From assembly GCA_002704345.1 (NCBI GenBank), contig PAGD01000011.1, forward strand, positions 21,501 through 47,991: DNA of 26,491 bases. Direction: 5' to 3'. Below, piece by piece: positions 15,601 to 24,872 of this stretch. This DNA comes from Rhodobiaceae bacterium. Its GTDB lineage: Bacteria > Pseudomonadota > Alphaproteobacteria > MED-G09. How positions within the stretch are numbered: the stretch's first letter is position 1; each line of letters starts with the position of its first letter. The notes under the pieces are model-generated. The model had not been told where the DNA came from. It saw only the letters and a program-made list of their open reading frames with translations, and made no database searches. The position numbers and the translations under genes were made by a program.

Positions 15601-16224
15601 CTATTCCTTTGTTAATTGCATAAACCTTTGCCTCAAATCAGTATCATTTGAGAATGAACCAGAAAATTTAGTAGTTACAGTTGATACGTTAGGTTTATTA
15701 ATACCTCTTGTAGTCATGCATTGGTGCTTAGCATCAATCATTATTGCTGAACCATAGGGCTCAAGAGTATCATCAATAGTATTTAAAATTTGCATAGTCA
15801 TAGTTTCTTGAGTTTGTAATCGCTTAGCAAAAATTTCAATGACTCTTGCTAGCTTTGATATTCCGACAACTTTATTCTTAGGAAGATATGCTACATGAGC
15901 TTTTCCTAAGATTGGAACCATATGATGTTCGCAGTGTGTTTCAATATTTATATCACGAAGAAATACAATATCATCATATCCCTTAACATCTGAAAAAGTT
16001 TTACCTAAAACCTTAACAGGATCTTGGTTATAACCAGCAAAGAATTCTTCATATGCCTTTACAACTCTCTTTGGTGTTTCGACTAATCCTTCACGTGAGG
16101 GATCGTCACCAGCCCAAGAAATTAGTGTTCTCACAGCATCCATCGCCTCTTCTCTTGAGGGTTTTTTTAAGTCTTGGTTATTTGATTCAGTATGAATAGT
16201 TTTATCTGAAACTTTTACATCCAT
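15601..16224 (-). CDS. folE: GTP cyclohydrolase I
   Basis: Converts GTP to dihydroneopterin triphosphate, the first step of folate and pterin synthesis. The 207-residue protein has the zinc ligands Cys98 and His101 in CEHHMVP and Cys169 in HQCMTTRG. It also shows GKAHVAYLPKNKVVGISKLARV and ETMTMQILNTI. The first 25 residues are a hydrophilic extension normal for the family. The ATG at 16224 is preceded by AGGAG seven bases upstream, one of the best ribosome-binding sites in the window. It is cotranscribed with hisI and divergent from cysS across 132 bp of AT-rich DNA. Confidence 0.97.
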   Translation of the reverse strand: MDVKVSDKTIHTESNNQDLKKPSREEAMDAVRTLISWAGDDPSREGLVETPKRVVKAYEEFFAGYNQDPVKVLGKTFSDVKGYDDIVFLRDINIETHCEHHMVPILGKAHVAYLPKNKVVGISKLARVIEIFAKRLQTQETMTMQILNTIDDTLEPYGSAIMIDAKHQCMTTRGINKPNVSTVTTKFSGSFSNDTDLRQRFMQLTKE

Positions 16225-16307
16225 CAGTAATCTCCTAAATTAATAAATTAGCTTTACCTTTGTGAGACGAATAGAGCAATATTTATTTGTTTTTATTTAA
16301 TAATTAA

Positions 16308-16336
16308 TTAAAAATTTTATATTAAATTAGTATGAT
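16308..16336 (+). promoter_or_regulatory. Candidate promoter of cysS and downstream genes
   Basis: TTAAAA at 16308-16313 and TATGAT at 16331-16336 are separated by 17 bases in the folE/cysS divergent gap. Transcription would start near 16343, leaving about 14 bases before the cysS ATG at 16357. No Shine-Dalgarno sequence is visible there. Sequence inference only, in very AT-rich DNA. Confidence 0.33.
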
Positions 16337-16356
16337 TTAGTGATATTTAGATTGTT

Positions 16357-17694
16357 ATGGAATTTAAAATATATAATTCATATACTCGAAAAAAAGAAAT
16401 TTTTATCCCTGCTAACCCTAATAAGGTAACTATGTATGCTTGTGGACCAACTGTTTATGGGCCGGGTCATATAGGTAACGGAAGATCCGCTATAGTTTTT
16501 GATTGCTTGGCTCGAGTACTAAGGTTTAAATTTGATAACTTAGTCTATGCAAGAAATATAACTGATATTGACGACAAAATTATAAATGTATCCAAGCGTG
16601 AAAAAGTCGAATCATCTGTCATAGCAAAGAAATTTACAAAACAATATCACGATGATTTTAAGAAGCTTTACGTCTTAGCTCCGGATATTGAACCTTTTGC
16701 TACAAATTATATAGATCAAATGATTAAATTTATTGATAATTTGTTAAAAAATAATAGTGCTTATTTATCAGATTCACATGTTCTTTTTAATGTTTCAAAT
16801 TTTCCTGATTACGGAAAGCTCTCAGGAAGAAAAATAGAAGAAATGAAACCAGGAGCAAGAATAGAAGTTGCTTCATATAAAAAAAATCCATCGGACTTTG
16901 TCTTATGGAAACCTTCACCCGAAAATGAAATTGGATGGGATAGTCCTTGGGGTAGGGGAAGACCAGGCTGGCATCTTGAATGTTCGGCTATGATAAAAGA
17001 ACATCTTGGTGAAACAATTGATATTCATGGAGGTGGTGAAGATTTAACGTTTCCACACCATGAAAATGAAATAGCTCAATCAGTTTGTTGCAATGAAAAT
17101 AATCCTTTAGCTAGATTTTGGGTACACAATGGCTTGCTTAGGTCAGAAAATACAAAAATGTCAAAATCACTTGGAAATTTTGTTCTGATGAAGGATTTAT
17201 TAAAGGAGTATGATGGAGAGGTTATTAGGTTAGCTATTCTTAGTTCACATTATAGACAGCCTTTAATTTGGAGTAATGATTTATTAAATCAATCTATTAA
17301 AACTTTAGATAAGCTATACTTATCTATTGCATCTTATGATTTGGAGATTGATATAGAAGACTGTAATCCTGATGAAGAAGTTTTAAGCGCCCTATATGAT
17401 GACTTGAATACCCCAAAAGCACTTGCTAAAATATTTTCAATTTCAAAAAGTATCTCTAAATCTGAAAATAAAATTAATCTCGTTAAATCTTTGATAGGTT
17501 CGGCAAATTTAATTGGATTATTGAATCATAGGTCTGACGATGAGAAATTTAAAAATAATATTTATGATACAGATGAAAAAATTCAAAATCTTATTAAAGA
17601 GAGAAAACTAGCTAGAGATAATAAAGATTATTTAGAGTCTGATCGAATTAGGGATATACTTATTAAGTTAGGTATAAAGATAAATGATAAATAG
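16357..17694 (+). CDS. cysS: Cysteinyl-tRNA synthetase
   Basis: A 445-residue class I synthetase. The HIGH signature is HIGN at 38-41 in CGPTVYGPGHIGNGRS, and KMSKS is at 267-271. The zinc ligands are visible as Cys29, the Cys of WHLECSAM, and the His and Glu of GGGEDLTFPHHENE. The C-terminal helical region ends at RDILIKLGIKINDK. The short tail that commonly follows in other species (ending near GTTWR) is missing, and the bases after the TAG do not encode it in any obvious way. It is first in a plus-strand run with the IscU-like, yidD and thrS genes, whose short gaps imply an operon. Confidence 0.97.
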   Translation: MEFKIYNSYTRKKEIFIPANPNKVTMYACGPTVYGPGHIGNGRSAIVFDCLARVLRFKFDNLVYARNITDIDDKIINVSKREKVESSVIAKKFTKQYHDDFKKLYVLAPDIEPFATNYIDQMIKFIDNLLKNNSAYLSDSHVLFNVSNFPDYGKLSGRKIEEMKPGARIEVASYKKNPSDFVLWKPSPENEIGWDSPWGRGRPGWHLECSAMIKEHLGETIDIHGGGEDLTFPHHENEIAQSVCCNENNPLARFWVHNGLLRSENTKMSKSLGNFVLMKDLLKEYDGEVIRLAILSSHYRQPLIWSNDLLNQSIKTLDKLYLSIASYDLEIDIEDCNPDEEVLSALYDDLNTPKALAKIFSISKSISKSENKINLVKSLIGSANLIGLLNHRSDDEKFKNNIYDTDEKIQNLIKERKLARDNKDYLESDRIRDILIKLGIKINDK

Positions 17695-17723
17695 TATTTT
17701 CACACATCTTGTTAGAGCGTAAA

Positions 17724-18179
17724 ATGATAAATGATTTATATAATAATAAAATTCTAAAATTAGCATCTGATATTAAAAGAGATGGAAGACTTGATGATTT
17801 TGACTTTACCTCAGTAGCAGTAAGTAAGTTATGTGGTTCAAAAGTTACAGTTGATATTAAAATTAAAGATAATTTAATATCAGATTTTTCCCATATTGTT
17901 AAAGCCTGCGCGCTTGGCCAGGCTTCTTCATCAGTAATGGCAGATAATATAATTGGTTCAAATTTTAATGAATTAAAAAACCTTCAGATTGTAATGAGAA
18001 AAATGTTAAAAGAAGATGGTTCGCCACCTGAAGGGAGGTGGTCTGATTTAGAGGTTCTCGAGCCAGTTCGTGATTATAAAGGTCGTCACTCTTCTGTTAT
18101 GTTAACTTTTGATGCAGTAGTTGATTGTATTAATCAATTTGAATTAAAGAAAGCTAGTAAAAAGAATAAGGTAAGTTAG
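17724..18179 (+). CDS. IscU/NifU-like iron-sulfur cluster scaffold protein
   Basis: A 151-residue member of the NifU N-terminal-like family in the alphaproteobacterial branch. It has [14 protein letters not shown] around Cys37, [16 protein letters not shown] around Cys62, then [31 protein letters not shown]. In classical IscU the first Cys is followed by Gly-Asp; here it is Gly-Ser, which appears normal for this branch. It is expected to build or carry [Fe-S] clusters, but direct evidence for this subgroup is limited. The frame is open to a TTG at 17709; the ATG at 17724, with AGAG six bases upstream, gives the usual start. Its TAG overlaps the yidD GTG. Confidence 0.9.
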   Translation: MINDLYNNKILKLASDIKRDGRLDDFDFTSVAVSKLCGSKVTVDIKIKDNLISDFSHIVKACALGQASSSVMADNIIGSNFNELKNLQIVMRKMLKEDGSPPEGRWSDLEVLEPVRDYKGRHSSVMLTFDAVVDCINQFELKKASKKNKVS

Positions 18180-18433
18180 TGAACATTTTAGTTAAATTAA
18201 GTATTCTGTTAATAAAATTTTATAAAATCTTAATTTCCCCTTTCTTATTAAAGTCGTGTAGGTATGATCCTAGCTGCTCTTCTTATGCTTTAGAAGCTTT
18301 TAATACTTTTGGTTTTATGATTGGTTTGAAATTAACATTTAAAAGGATTATACGTTGTCATCCTTGGGGTGGTCATGGCTATGATCCAGTTCCAAGTATT
18401 AATGATTATATTAAAAGAAAGAAGGATTTATAG
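18179..18433 (+). CDS. yidD: Membrane protein insertion efficiency factor YidD
   Basis: An 84-residue YidD, a small membrane-associated protein that helps YidC-dependent insertion of inner-membrane proteins. The N-terminal amphipathic stretch is followed by the family signature [19 protein letters not shown] and later [14 protein letters not shown]. The start is a GTG whose first base is the last base of the preceding TAG stop, so translation is probably coupled to the scaffold gene. No ATG exists before the conserved core. yidC and rnpA, its usual partners in many bacteria, are not in the window. thrS begins five bases later. Confidence 0.95.
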   Translation: MNILVKLSILLIKFYKILISPFLLKSCRYDPSCSSYALEAFNTFGFMIGLKLTFKRIIRCHPWGGHGYDPVPSINDYIKRKKDL

Positions 18434-18438
18434 TTTAT

Positions 18439-20361
18439 ATGCCAGTTATTACTTTACCAGATGGTACTAAAAAAGCTTTCAAAGAAAACATAACTATAGA
18501 TGACCTCTCTAATTCTATAGGGTCTGGCCTTGCAAAAGCAACAGTTGCAGGAAGAATTAACGGTAAATTAGTTGATGCTTCTGAAGAAATTTCAGATGAT
18601 TCTGATGTCGTTATAGTCACAAATTCTGATCCTGAGGGTTTGGAAATTATAAGACACTCTTGCGCTCATCTTTTCGGACATGCAATTAAGCAAATGTATC
18701 CCCAGGCTAGAATGGCCATCGGTCCTACAATAGAAAATGGATTTTATTATGATATTGATTTGGATGTTTCTCTAAATGACAAGGATTTAGAGGCGATTGA
18801 AAAAAAAATGAAAGAATTAGCTTCAACTGATTATTCTGTTATTCGTGAAGTCGTTAATAAAGATAAAGCTTTAAAAGCTTTTAAGGAAAGAAACGAAGAA
18901 TACAAAATCCAGATTATTAATGATATTCCAGATAATGAAATAATAGCGCTTTATTATCATAATGAATATACTGATATGTGCAGGGGACCTCATGTATCTT
19001 CAACAAGACATTTAAGATCTTTTAAGTTAATGAAAATTGCTGGAGCATACTGGAGGGGTGACTCAAAAAATAAAATGCTTCAACGTATCTATGGAACAGC
19101 ATGGGCAAATGATAAAGATTTAAAAAATCACCTTAATTTACTTGAAGAAGCTGAAAAGCGTGATCACCGAAAACTTGGCAAAGAGTTAGACTTGTTTCAC
19201 TTTCAAGAAGAGGCAGTTGGGATGGTTTTCTGGCATCCAAAAGGCTGGAGTATATATAGAGAGCTTGAAGAGTATATAAGGAGAAAAATTACTAAAGGTG
19301 GCTATTTAGAGATAAAAACACCCCAATTAATTGATAAAAAATTATGGGAGGCATCCGGTCATTGGGATAAATATTCTGAGCATATGTACACTTCTGAAGC
19401 AGATGATAGAGAATTAATGCTAAAGCCAATGAATTGTCCTGGTCACATCCAGGTCTTTAATCAAGGTATTAAAAGTTATAGGGATCTTCCATTAAGAATG
19501 TCTGAATTTGGATCATGTCATCGATACGAGCCTTCAGGTGCTCTTCACGGTTTGATGAGAGTAAGAAATTTTGTACAAGATGATGCCCATATTTTTTGTA
19601 CCGAAGATCAAATAGAATCTGAGACTATTCTTTTTTGTAATATCTTAAAGGAAGTTTATGAGGAGCTTGGTTTTGATAAGGTTTCTATAAAATTTGCTGA
19701 TAGACCTGATGAAAGGGTGGGTGAAGACTCTATATGGGATAAAGCTGAATCCGCTTTATCTAAGGCTGCAAAGGCCACAGGTCTTCCTTTTGACGAAAAT
19801 AAAGGTGATGGAGCTTTTTATGGACCAAAGCTTGATTTTTATTTACACGATGCAATTGGAAGAGTTTGGCAATGTGGTACTTTGCAAGTAGATTTTAATT
19901 TACCTAAAAGACTTAATGCATCGTATATTGGAGAAGATAATAATAAGCATATACCTGTCATGCTTCATAGAGCAATCCTTGGAAGCCTCGAGAGATTTTT
20001 AGGTATCCTTATTGAAAATTATGAGGGTAAATTTCCTCTTTGGCTCTCTCCCGTTCAAGTGGCTTTAACGACCATCACTTCAAATTCAGATATGGCTGCA
20101 AATGCACTTTTAGAAAAACTTAGATCTAGCGGATTAAGATCAATAATTGATTTAAGAAATGAGAAAATCAATTATAAAATTAGAGAACATTCAATTAACA
20201 AGGTACCATATATACTTGTTTTAGGTGATAGAGAGGTAGAGGAAAATTCTGTAACAATTAGACGTTTGGGGTCTAAGGAGCAAAAAACTCTTGATGTTGA
20301 TGAATGTATTGATCTTATCAAGAATGAAGCGCTTCCACCAGACCTTGTAAAAGCTAACTAG
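18439..20361 (+). CDS. thrS: Threonyl-tRNA synthetase
   Basis: A 640-residue class II synthetase with all domains. The TGS domain is at about 1-60. The editing domain has [11 protein letters not shown] and [10 protein letters not shown]. The catalytic core has MNCPGH with Cys333 as zinc ligand, [21 protein letters not shown] with the second ligand, and MLHRAILGS with the third. The C-terminal anticodon-binding domain covers about 540-640. It ends in an eight-base tail-to-tail overlap with the CoA-transferase gene on the other strand, leaving no room for a terminator between them. Confidence 0.98.
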   Translation: MPVITLPDGTKKAFKENITIDDLSNSIGSGLAKATVAGRINGKLVDASEEISDDSDVVIVTNSDPEGLEIIRHSCAHLFGHAIKQMYPQARMAIGPTIENGFYYDIDLDVSLNDKDLEAIEKKMKELASTDYSVIREVVNKDKALKAFKERNEEYKIQIINDIPDNEIIALYYHNEYTDMCRGPHVSSTRHLRSFKLMKIAGAYWRGDSKNKMLQRIYGTAWANDKDLKNHLNLLEEAEKRDHRKLGKELDLFHFQEEAVGMVFWHPKGWSIYRELEEYIRRKITKGGYLEIKTPQLIDKKLWEASGHWDKYSEHMYTSEADDRELMLKPMNCPGHIQVFNQGIKSYRDLPLRMSEFGSCHRYEPSGALHGLMRVRNFVQDDAHIFCTEDQIESETILFCNILKEVYEELGFDKVSIKFADRPDERVGEDSIWDKAESALSKAAKATGLPFDENKGDGAFYGPKLDFYLHDAIGRVWQCGTLQVDFNLPKRLNASYIGEDNNKHIPVMLHRAILGSLERFLGILIENYEGKFPLWLSPVQVALTTITSNSDMAANALLEKLRSSGLRSIIDLRNEKINYKIREHSINKVPYILVLGDREVEENSVTIRRLGSKEQKTLDVDECIDLIKNEALPPDLVKAN

Positions 20362-21571
20362 AAGGCTTACCAACAACCCCTTCATCAATAAGGGATTGAA
20401 TTTCAGTATCATTTATTCCTAAATCATTAAGAACCGAGAAATTATCTTGACCTAATTTTGGAGCAGGTCCTTTTGGACTGTCATCAGATTGATGAAATTT
20501 AACTGGTGAAGATACTGTTGTATAATTCTCTTTGCATTCTTGATCTTCAACTTCAGAAAAGGCACCTGATGCTATTGCTTGTGAATCCATTGAGACCTCT
20601 TTAAGATTCTGCACAGGAGACCAAACTAAGTCTTGGGCATCTAATTTCTCTCCCCATTCTTTCATTGTGAATTTACTAAAAGCTTTATCCATTTCATTAA
20701 CAAATTCATTTGCATTCTCTCTCCTTCCTTGATTTGTATTGAATTTATCATTTTCTAACCATTCTTCTTTTCCAATAGCCCTAACAACTTTAGGTAGATC
20801 ATAATCTCCACCTGCCCTCGGACTAAGACATATCCATCTATCATCTTTAGTTTTAAAAAAATTAAATAGTGGATTTATTTGCTCATCTCTTTTTTTTGTA
20901 GAGGGAACTCTTCCGAATTTTAATTGAAGCGCCATATCGGAGCTGATTGAATATATACCTGTCCTTAAAAGTGAAGTTTCGACTAACTTTCCTTTACCTG
21001 TTCTATCTCTTTCATAAAGTGCTGCCAAAATCCCACTTACTGTAGAGATTGCGGTAATGTGATCGCCCGATGCTGTTCTTATCGGAAGTGGTTCTTCTCC
21101 TTTTCTTTGGGTCAAGTGAGCCATTCCAGACCTTGACCAATAGGCAGCAATATCAAAACCAGGTTTATTTTTATCGTCTCCATCAAGCCCATATCCCGTC
21201 AAAGAACAATAAACCAAATTTGGATTGATCTTTGAGAGACTTTCATAGTCAAGTTGAGCACTTTCTAGTGATTGTGGTCTTACATTTGTAAGAAAGACAT
21301 CAGCATTTTTAATCATTTCACTAACAAGTTTTGCACCTTTTTCATCACTTGTATTAATTGAAACACCTTTTTTTCCTCTATTATCTAGTGTGAATATTGG
21401 GTTACCTTCAATGGGTACATTTGACCTCATTCCTTCGAAAAATCTTCTCATTGGGCAACCGTTTAAAGGTTCAACTTTTGTTACATCTGCACCCCAATCT
21501 CTTAACATTGCACCAGCTGCAGGCGCGGCAACGTAGGTTGCCATTTCAATAACTTTAAGACCTTCAAGCAT
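20354..21571 (-). CDS. CaiB/BaiF (class III) CoA-transferase
   Basis: A family III CoA-transferase of about 405 residues. The N-terminal [35 protein letters not shown] is diagnostic, and [12 protein letters not shown] and [14 protein letters not shown] are further family elements. [18 protein letters not shown] carries the Asp that forms the acyl-enzyme anhydride. These enzymes move CoA between acids such as carnitine, oxalate, succinate or aromatic acids; the substrate is not readable. The frame starts at an ATG at 21583, but GGGGA sits just before ATGs at 21574 and 21571, and the family starts at MLEGL, so I use 21571. It is a single-gene unit, divergent from the Nudix gene and overlapping thrS by eight bases at its 3' end. 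Confidence 0.92.
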   Translation of the reverse strand: MLEGLKVIEMATYVAAPAAGAMLRDWGADVTKVEPLNGCPMRRFFEGMRSNVPIEGNPIFTLDNRGKKGVSINTSDEKGAKLVSEMIKNADVFLTNVRPQSLESAQLDYESLSKINPNLVYCSLTGYGLDGDDKNKPGFDIAAYWSRSGMAHLTQRKGEEPLPIRTASGDHITAISTVSGILAALYERDRTGKGKLVETSLLRTGIYSISSDMALQLKFGRVPSTKKRDEQINPLFNFFKTKDDRWICLSPRAGGDYDLPKVVRAIGKEEWLENDKFNTNQGRRENANEFVNEMDKAFSKFTMKEWGEKLDAQDLVWSPVQNLKEVSMDSQAIASGAFSEVEDQECKENYTTVSSPVKFHQSDDSPKGPAPKLGQDNFSVLNDLGINDTEIQSLIDEGVVGKPSS

Positions 21572-21641
21572 CATTTTCCCCATTAGAAATTATTTATGAT
21601 AATAAATTTTGATTATTACTTTTATGGTATAGCATTATCGC

Positions 21642-22475
21642 ATGAACAATATTAATGACAATAAATTAATTCCAGCTTCAACAGTTTTAATAATTCGTAA
21701 TTGTACATCTGGTATAGAGGTTTTTATGGTAGTGCGCCATCATCAGATTGACTTTGCTTCAGGTGCATTAGTTTTTCCTGGAGGTAAAGTTGATGATAGT
21801 GATTATGATGAAAAATTAGTTAATTATGTATCTAAAAATAATGATGATAAAAAAATTCTACCCTTCAAAATTGCTGCTATTAGAGAAAGCTTTGAGGAGG
21901 CCAATGTTTTATTTGCTAATGATAAAAAAGAAAAGAAAAATATTAATTCTAAAAGATTACTAGAGTTTAATATTTGGCGGGAAAAGTTTAACAATAAAAA
22001 TGCATCAATGTTTAAGTTTGCTAAAGATGAGAATATTACTTTTTCAACAGATGATTTAATCCCTTTTGCTCATTGGGTAACGCCAGAAATGATGCCCAAA
22101 AGATTTGATACTAGATTTTATATTGCTAAAGCCCCAGATGGTCATGAAGGGTTACATGATGGAACTGAGTCAGTTGACTCTATATGGATAAATCCAAAGG
22201 ATGCCCTAGATGATTGCTATGAACGAAAAAGAAATATTATTTTTCCTACAAGACTGAATTTAGAAAAACTCTCCAAATCTCAATCTGTTGATGAGGCTAT
22301 AAATAATGCTAAAAAAGATAATATTATTACTGTAACACCAACAATTGAGAAAGATAAGAGTGGCTCATTTCTTACAATACCAAAAGATGCTGGTTACGGT
22401 GAGATAAAAGAACCTCTGAATGAGATCACGACGCCTGGTGCAAGCGTTTTGCCATCAAAAAAACAAAATAATTAA
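21642..22475 (+). CDS. Nudix hydrolase with an expanded Nudix box
   Basis: A 277-residue Nudix-fold protein. [17 protein letters not shown] at about 38-54 is followed after a long insert by [14 protein letters not shown] at about 78-91. The catalytic RE-x-x-EE is intact, but the strongly conserved Gly of RExxEExG is Asn88. The roughly 20-residue insert inside the box resembles the NUDT19/CoA-diphosphatase-like and related alphaproteobacterial members. The substrate is therefore a nucleoside or CoA diphosphate derivative at best guess. The last 50 residues are a low-complexity polar tail. It is divergent from the CoA-transferase, and its stop overlaps the NAD kinase stop in TTAA. Confidence 0.88.
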   Translation: MNNINDNKLIPASTVLIIRNCTSGIEVFMVVRHHQIDFASGALVFPGGKVDDSDYDEKLVNYVSKNNDDKKILPFKIAAIRESFEEANVLFANDKKEKKNINSKRLLEFNIWREKFNNKNASMFKFAKDENITFSTDDLIPFAHWVTPEMMPKRFDTRFYIAKAPDGHEGLHDGTESVDSIWINPKDALDDCYERKRNIIFPTRLNLEKLSKSQSVDEAINNAKKDNIITVTPTIEKDKSGSFLTIPKDAGYGEIKEPLNEITTPGASVLPSKKQNN

Positions 22476-23236
22476 TATATAAATTGTTCATTAATTATTC
22501 TTTCTTCGAGATTTGTCTTAGGATCAAAGAGCATTTTTAATTCTACATTTTTATTTTCAGAAATCTCAACATACTCAATATCTCTAAATTCGGAATTATC
22601 TGCGACAGCGCTAACAGGCCTCTTATTTCTCTCTAGAATTACAATTTTTACTTTTACATTTCTTGGAAGAAGAGCTCCCTTCCACCTTCTTGGTCTGAAT
22701 GCAGAAATAGGAGTTAGAGCCAATAAATTTGATGTTAGAGGAAGTATTGGTCCGTGAGCAGATAAATTATATGCTGTACTTCCGGCGGGAGTTGATAACA
22801 ATAGTCCATCACAAACTAATTCATCTAGTCTTTCCTTACCATCAATAAATATCTTTAACTTTGCTGCTTGATATGTCTCTCTTAAAAGTGAAACTTCATT
22901 AATAGCTTGTGCCGTATAGTTCTTTTTTTTACTCTTAACATTCATCGTTAATGGATGAAGTTTAGATGAAATAGATTTCTCAATTCTTTTTAATAAATTT
23001 TTTTCATTATAAGTATTCATCAAAAAGCCTATTGAGCCTTTATTCATTCCGTAGATAGGAAGATCTCTCTCAATATTATCATGAAGAGTTTGAAGCATTA
23101 GACCGTCTCCACCAAGAGCAACTATAGTATTTGCTTTATTAATAGGGTGGTTTTTGTATAATTTCGCTAGATCCCTTTTTGCTTTTTTTGCATCAGGATT
23201 ATTACTTGCTACTATATGTATTTTTATATCACTCAT
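22472..23236 (-). CDS. nadK: NAD kinase
   Basis: Phosphorylates NAD to NADP. The 254-residue protein has the GGDG motif at 42-45 with catalytic Asp44, AINEVSLLR with the conserved Asn-Glu, and [24 protein letters not shown]. It is a short alphaproteobacterial form without an N-terminal extension. The ATG at 23236 has AAAGAG eight to nine bases upstream. It is transcribed alone, divergent from glpK, with its stop codon overlapping that of the Nudix gene by three to four bases. It supplies NADPH-dependent enzymes generally, so the position gives no pathway hint. Confidence 0.97.
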   Translation of the reverse strand: MSDIKIHIVASNNPDAKKAKRDLAKLYKNHPINKANTIVALGGDGLMLQTLHDNIERDLPIYGMNKGSIGFLMNTYNEKNLLKRIEKSISSKLHPLTMNVKSKKKNYTAQAINEVSLLRETYQAAKLKIFIDGKERLDELVCDGLLLSTPAGSTAYNLSAHGPILPLTSNLLALTPISAFRPRRWKGALLPRNVKVKIVILERNKRPVSAVADNSEFRDIEYVEISENKNVELKMLFDPKTNLEERIINEQFIY

Positions 23237-23262
23237 AAAATCTCTTTAAGAATATTAAATAT

Positions 23263-23291
23263 TTGCTAAGTTATTTTACTATGAATAATAA
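23263..23291 (+). promoter_or_regulatory. Candidate promoter of glpK
   Basis: TTGCTA at 23263-23268 and TAATAA at 23286-23291 are 17 bases apart in the nadK/glpK divergent gap. Transcription would begin near 23298, just before the GGGGG run at 23303-23307 that acts as the ribosome-binding site. The -35 matches the sigma-70 consensus at four of six positions. No GlpR-like operator was recognised. Confidence 0.33.
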
Positions 23292-23311
23292 TATTTATCT
23301 ACGGGGGTTTT

Positions 23312-24793
23312 TTGTTTCTTACTATTGACCAAGGGACGACTTCAAGTCGCGCACTATTATTTGATGAAAAAGGTCAAATAATCGATCTTTTCCAAAGAGA
23401 TTTTAAACAGATTTATCCTGAAGAGGGGTGGGTTGAACACGATCCTTTTGAAATTTTATCATCAACCATCCTATGTTGTGAAACTATTCTTAATAAAAAT
23501 AAAAATATAGAAATTAAATCTGTTGGAATTACTAACCAAAGGGAAACAGTTTTAGCTTGGGATAAAAAGACTGGAAAACCATTTTATAATGCAATTGTTT
23601 GGCAGGATAGAAGAACATCCAAATATTGTTCTGATTTAAAAAAAGATGGATTAGAAAAGGAAATAAATAAAAAAACAGGATTACTACTAGACCCATATTT
23701 TTCTTCCTCAAAAATATCATGGCTTTTAAAAAATATTAGCGGTTTAAGAGATTTAGCAAAAAACGGTCATGTATGTTTTGGTACTATTGATAGTTGGTTA
23801 ATATGGAACCTTACAAAGGGTGATACGTTTGCTACTGATTTTACTAATGCATCACGTACAAGCTTATTTAATATTGAAACTCTAAGATGGGATGATGATC
23901 TGCTTAATATTTTTGATATTCCTCTAAACTCTCTACCCGAGGTAAGAAATTCAAATGATTATTTCGGTGAAACTAAGTTATTAAGTAAGAATTTAAAAAT
24001 AACCGGCGTAATTGGAGATCAACAATCATCAGCTTTTGGGCAATCTTGTTATCAGTCAGGAGATATAAAATCCACATATGGAACAGGCTGTTTTGTTCTA
24101 GCTAATACTGGTAATAAGATTGTTTATTCTAACAAAAGATTATTAACAACAATCTCTTATAAAATAAATGAAGATATATCCTATGCCTTGGAGGGCTCTA
24201 TATTTATGGCTGGTGGGATTGTAAATTGGCTTAAGTTAAATTTAGGAATTCTAGATAAGGTATCTGATAGCTCAAAAATTGCTTGTTCTGTTAAGCCTGA
24301 CTCTAAAGTTGTATTAGTTCCAGCATTTAGTGGTTTAGGTGCTCCACATTGGTCAGCTGAAGCCAGAGGTTCTTTATTTGGTATGACCCAAGACACAGGT
24401 GTTAATGAATTAGTTCATGCATCTCTTCAATCAGTTTCACTTCAAACTAACGATTTGATTGGTGCATTTCAAAAGGACTTTTTTGATAATAATCTAAATT
24501 TATTGGCTTCTTTAAAAATTGATGGAGGGATGATTCAAAATGATTGGTTTAATCAGAATTTAGCTGATATTTGTAATTACGAAATTCAAAAATCATTTAC
24601 AAAAGAGTCAACAGCTCTTGGTGCGGCTATGATCGCCGGTCTAGGTGTAGGGTTTTATTCTGGGCTAGATGATTTTAAAGGGTTCTATTCTGATAATGAT
24701 AAAATAACTCCAAGAATGGATTCAATGGTAAGAGAGAAAATTATTGATAACTGGTCTAAAGCCCTAAAGCTCTCAATTGAGATGGCGAAGTAA
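23312..24793 (+). CDS. glpK: Glycerol kinase
   Basis: Phosphorylates glycerol to glycerol 3-phosphate. The 493-residue FGGY kinase has DQGTTSSRALLFD at about 6-18, GWVEHDPFEI, ITNQRETVLAWDKKTGKPFYNAIVWQDRRT, TYGTGCFVLANTG and VPAFSGLGAPHW, all close to E. coli GlpK. The start is a TTG at 23312: no ATG precedes the first conserved strand, and a GGGGG run lies four bases upstream. glpF, glpD and glpR are not adjacent, so uptake and oxidation of glycerol must be encoded elsewhere. The next gene starts about 80 bp downstream. Confidence 0.97.
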   Translation: MFLTIDQGTTSSRALLFDEKGQIIDLFQRDFKQIYPEEGWVEHDPFEILSSTILCCETILNKNKNIEIKSVGITNQRETVLAWDKKTGKPFYNAIVWQDRRTSKYCSDLKKDGLEKEINKKTGLLLDPYFSSSKISWLLKNISGLRDLAKNGHVCFGTIDSWLIWNLTKGDTFATDFTNASRTSLFNIETLRWDDDLLNIFDIPLNSLPEVRNSNDYFGETKLLSKNLKITGVIGDQQSSAFGQSCYQSGDIKSTYGTGCFVLANTGNKIVYSNKRLLTTISYKINEDISYALEGSIFMAGGIVNWLKLNLGILDKVSDSSKIACSVKPDSKVVLVPAFSGLGAPHWSAEARGSLFGMTQDTGVNELVHASLQSVSLQTNDLIGAFQKDFFDNNLNLLASLKIDGGMIQNDWFNQNLADICNYEIQKSFTKESTALGAAMIAGLGVGFYSGLDDFKGFYSDNDKITPRMDSMVREKIIDNWSKALKLSIEMAK

Positions 24794-24838
24794 AATTAAA
24801 TAATATATAATTCATATTAGAAATTTATTATAAATATA

Positions 24839-24844
24839 TATAAT
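24839..24844 (+). promoter_or_regulatory. Possible -10 element upstream of the class II aldolase gene
   Basis: A TATAAT at 24839-24844 would place the start of transcription near 24851, just before the first in-frame ATG at 24852. No good -35 is present at the expected distance. With this start point the mRNA would still contain the TGAGG at 24863-24867 that favours the later TTG start. Confidence 0.25.
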
Positions 24845-24872
24845 GTTTTAAATGTTTATTAATGAGGTTAAT

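Noticed and set aside
16225..16356. Structured regulatory RNA in the folE/cysS gap (for example a pterin- or Cys-responsive leader)
   Set aside because: The sequence is dominated by A/T runs without convincing stems. Only promoter-like hexamers and the folE ribosome-binding site are supported.
20221..20412. Minus-strand open frame of 63 codons over the thrS 3' end, overlapping the CoA-transferase end
   Set aside because: It is in a different frame from the CoA-transferase, has no homology that I recognise, and lies over the conserved anticodon-binding domain of ThrS.
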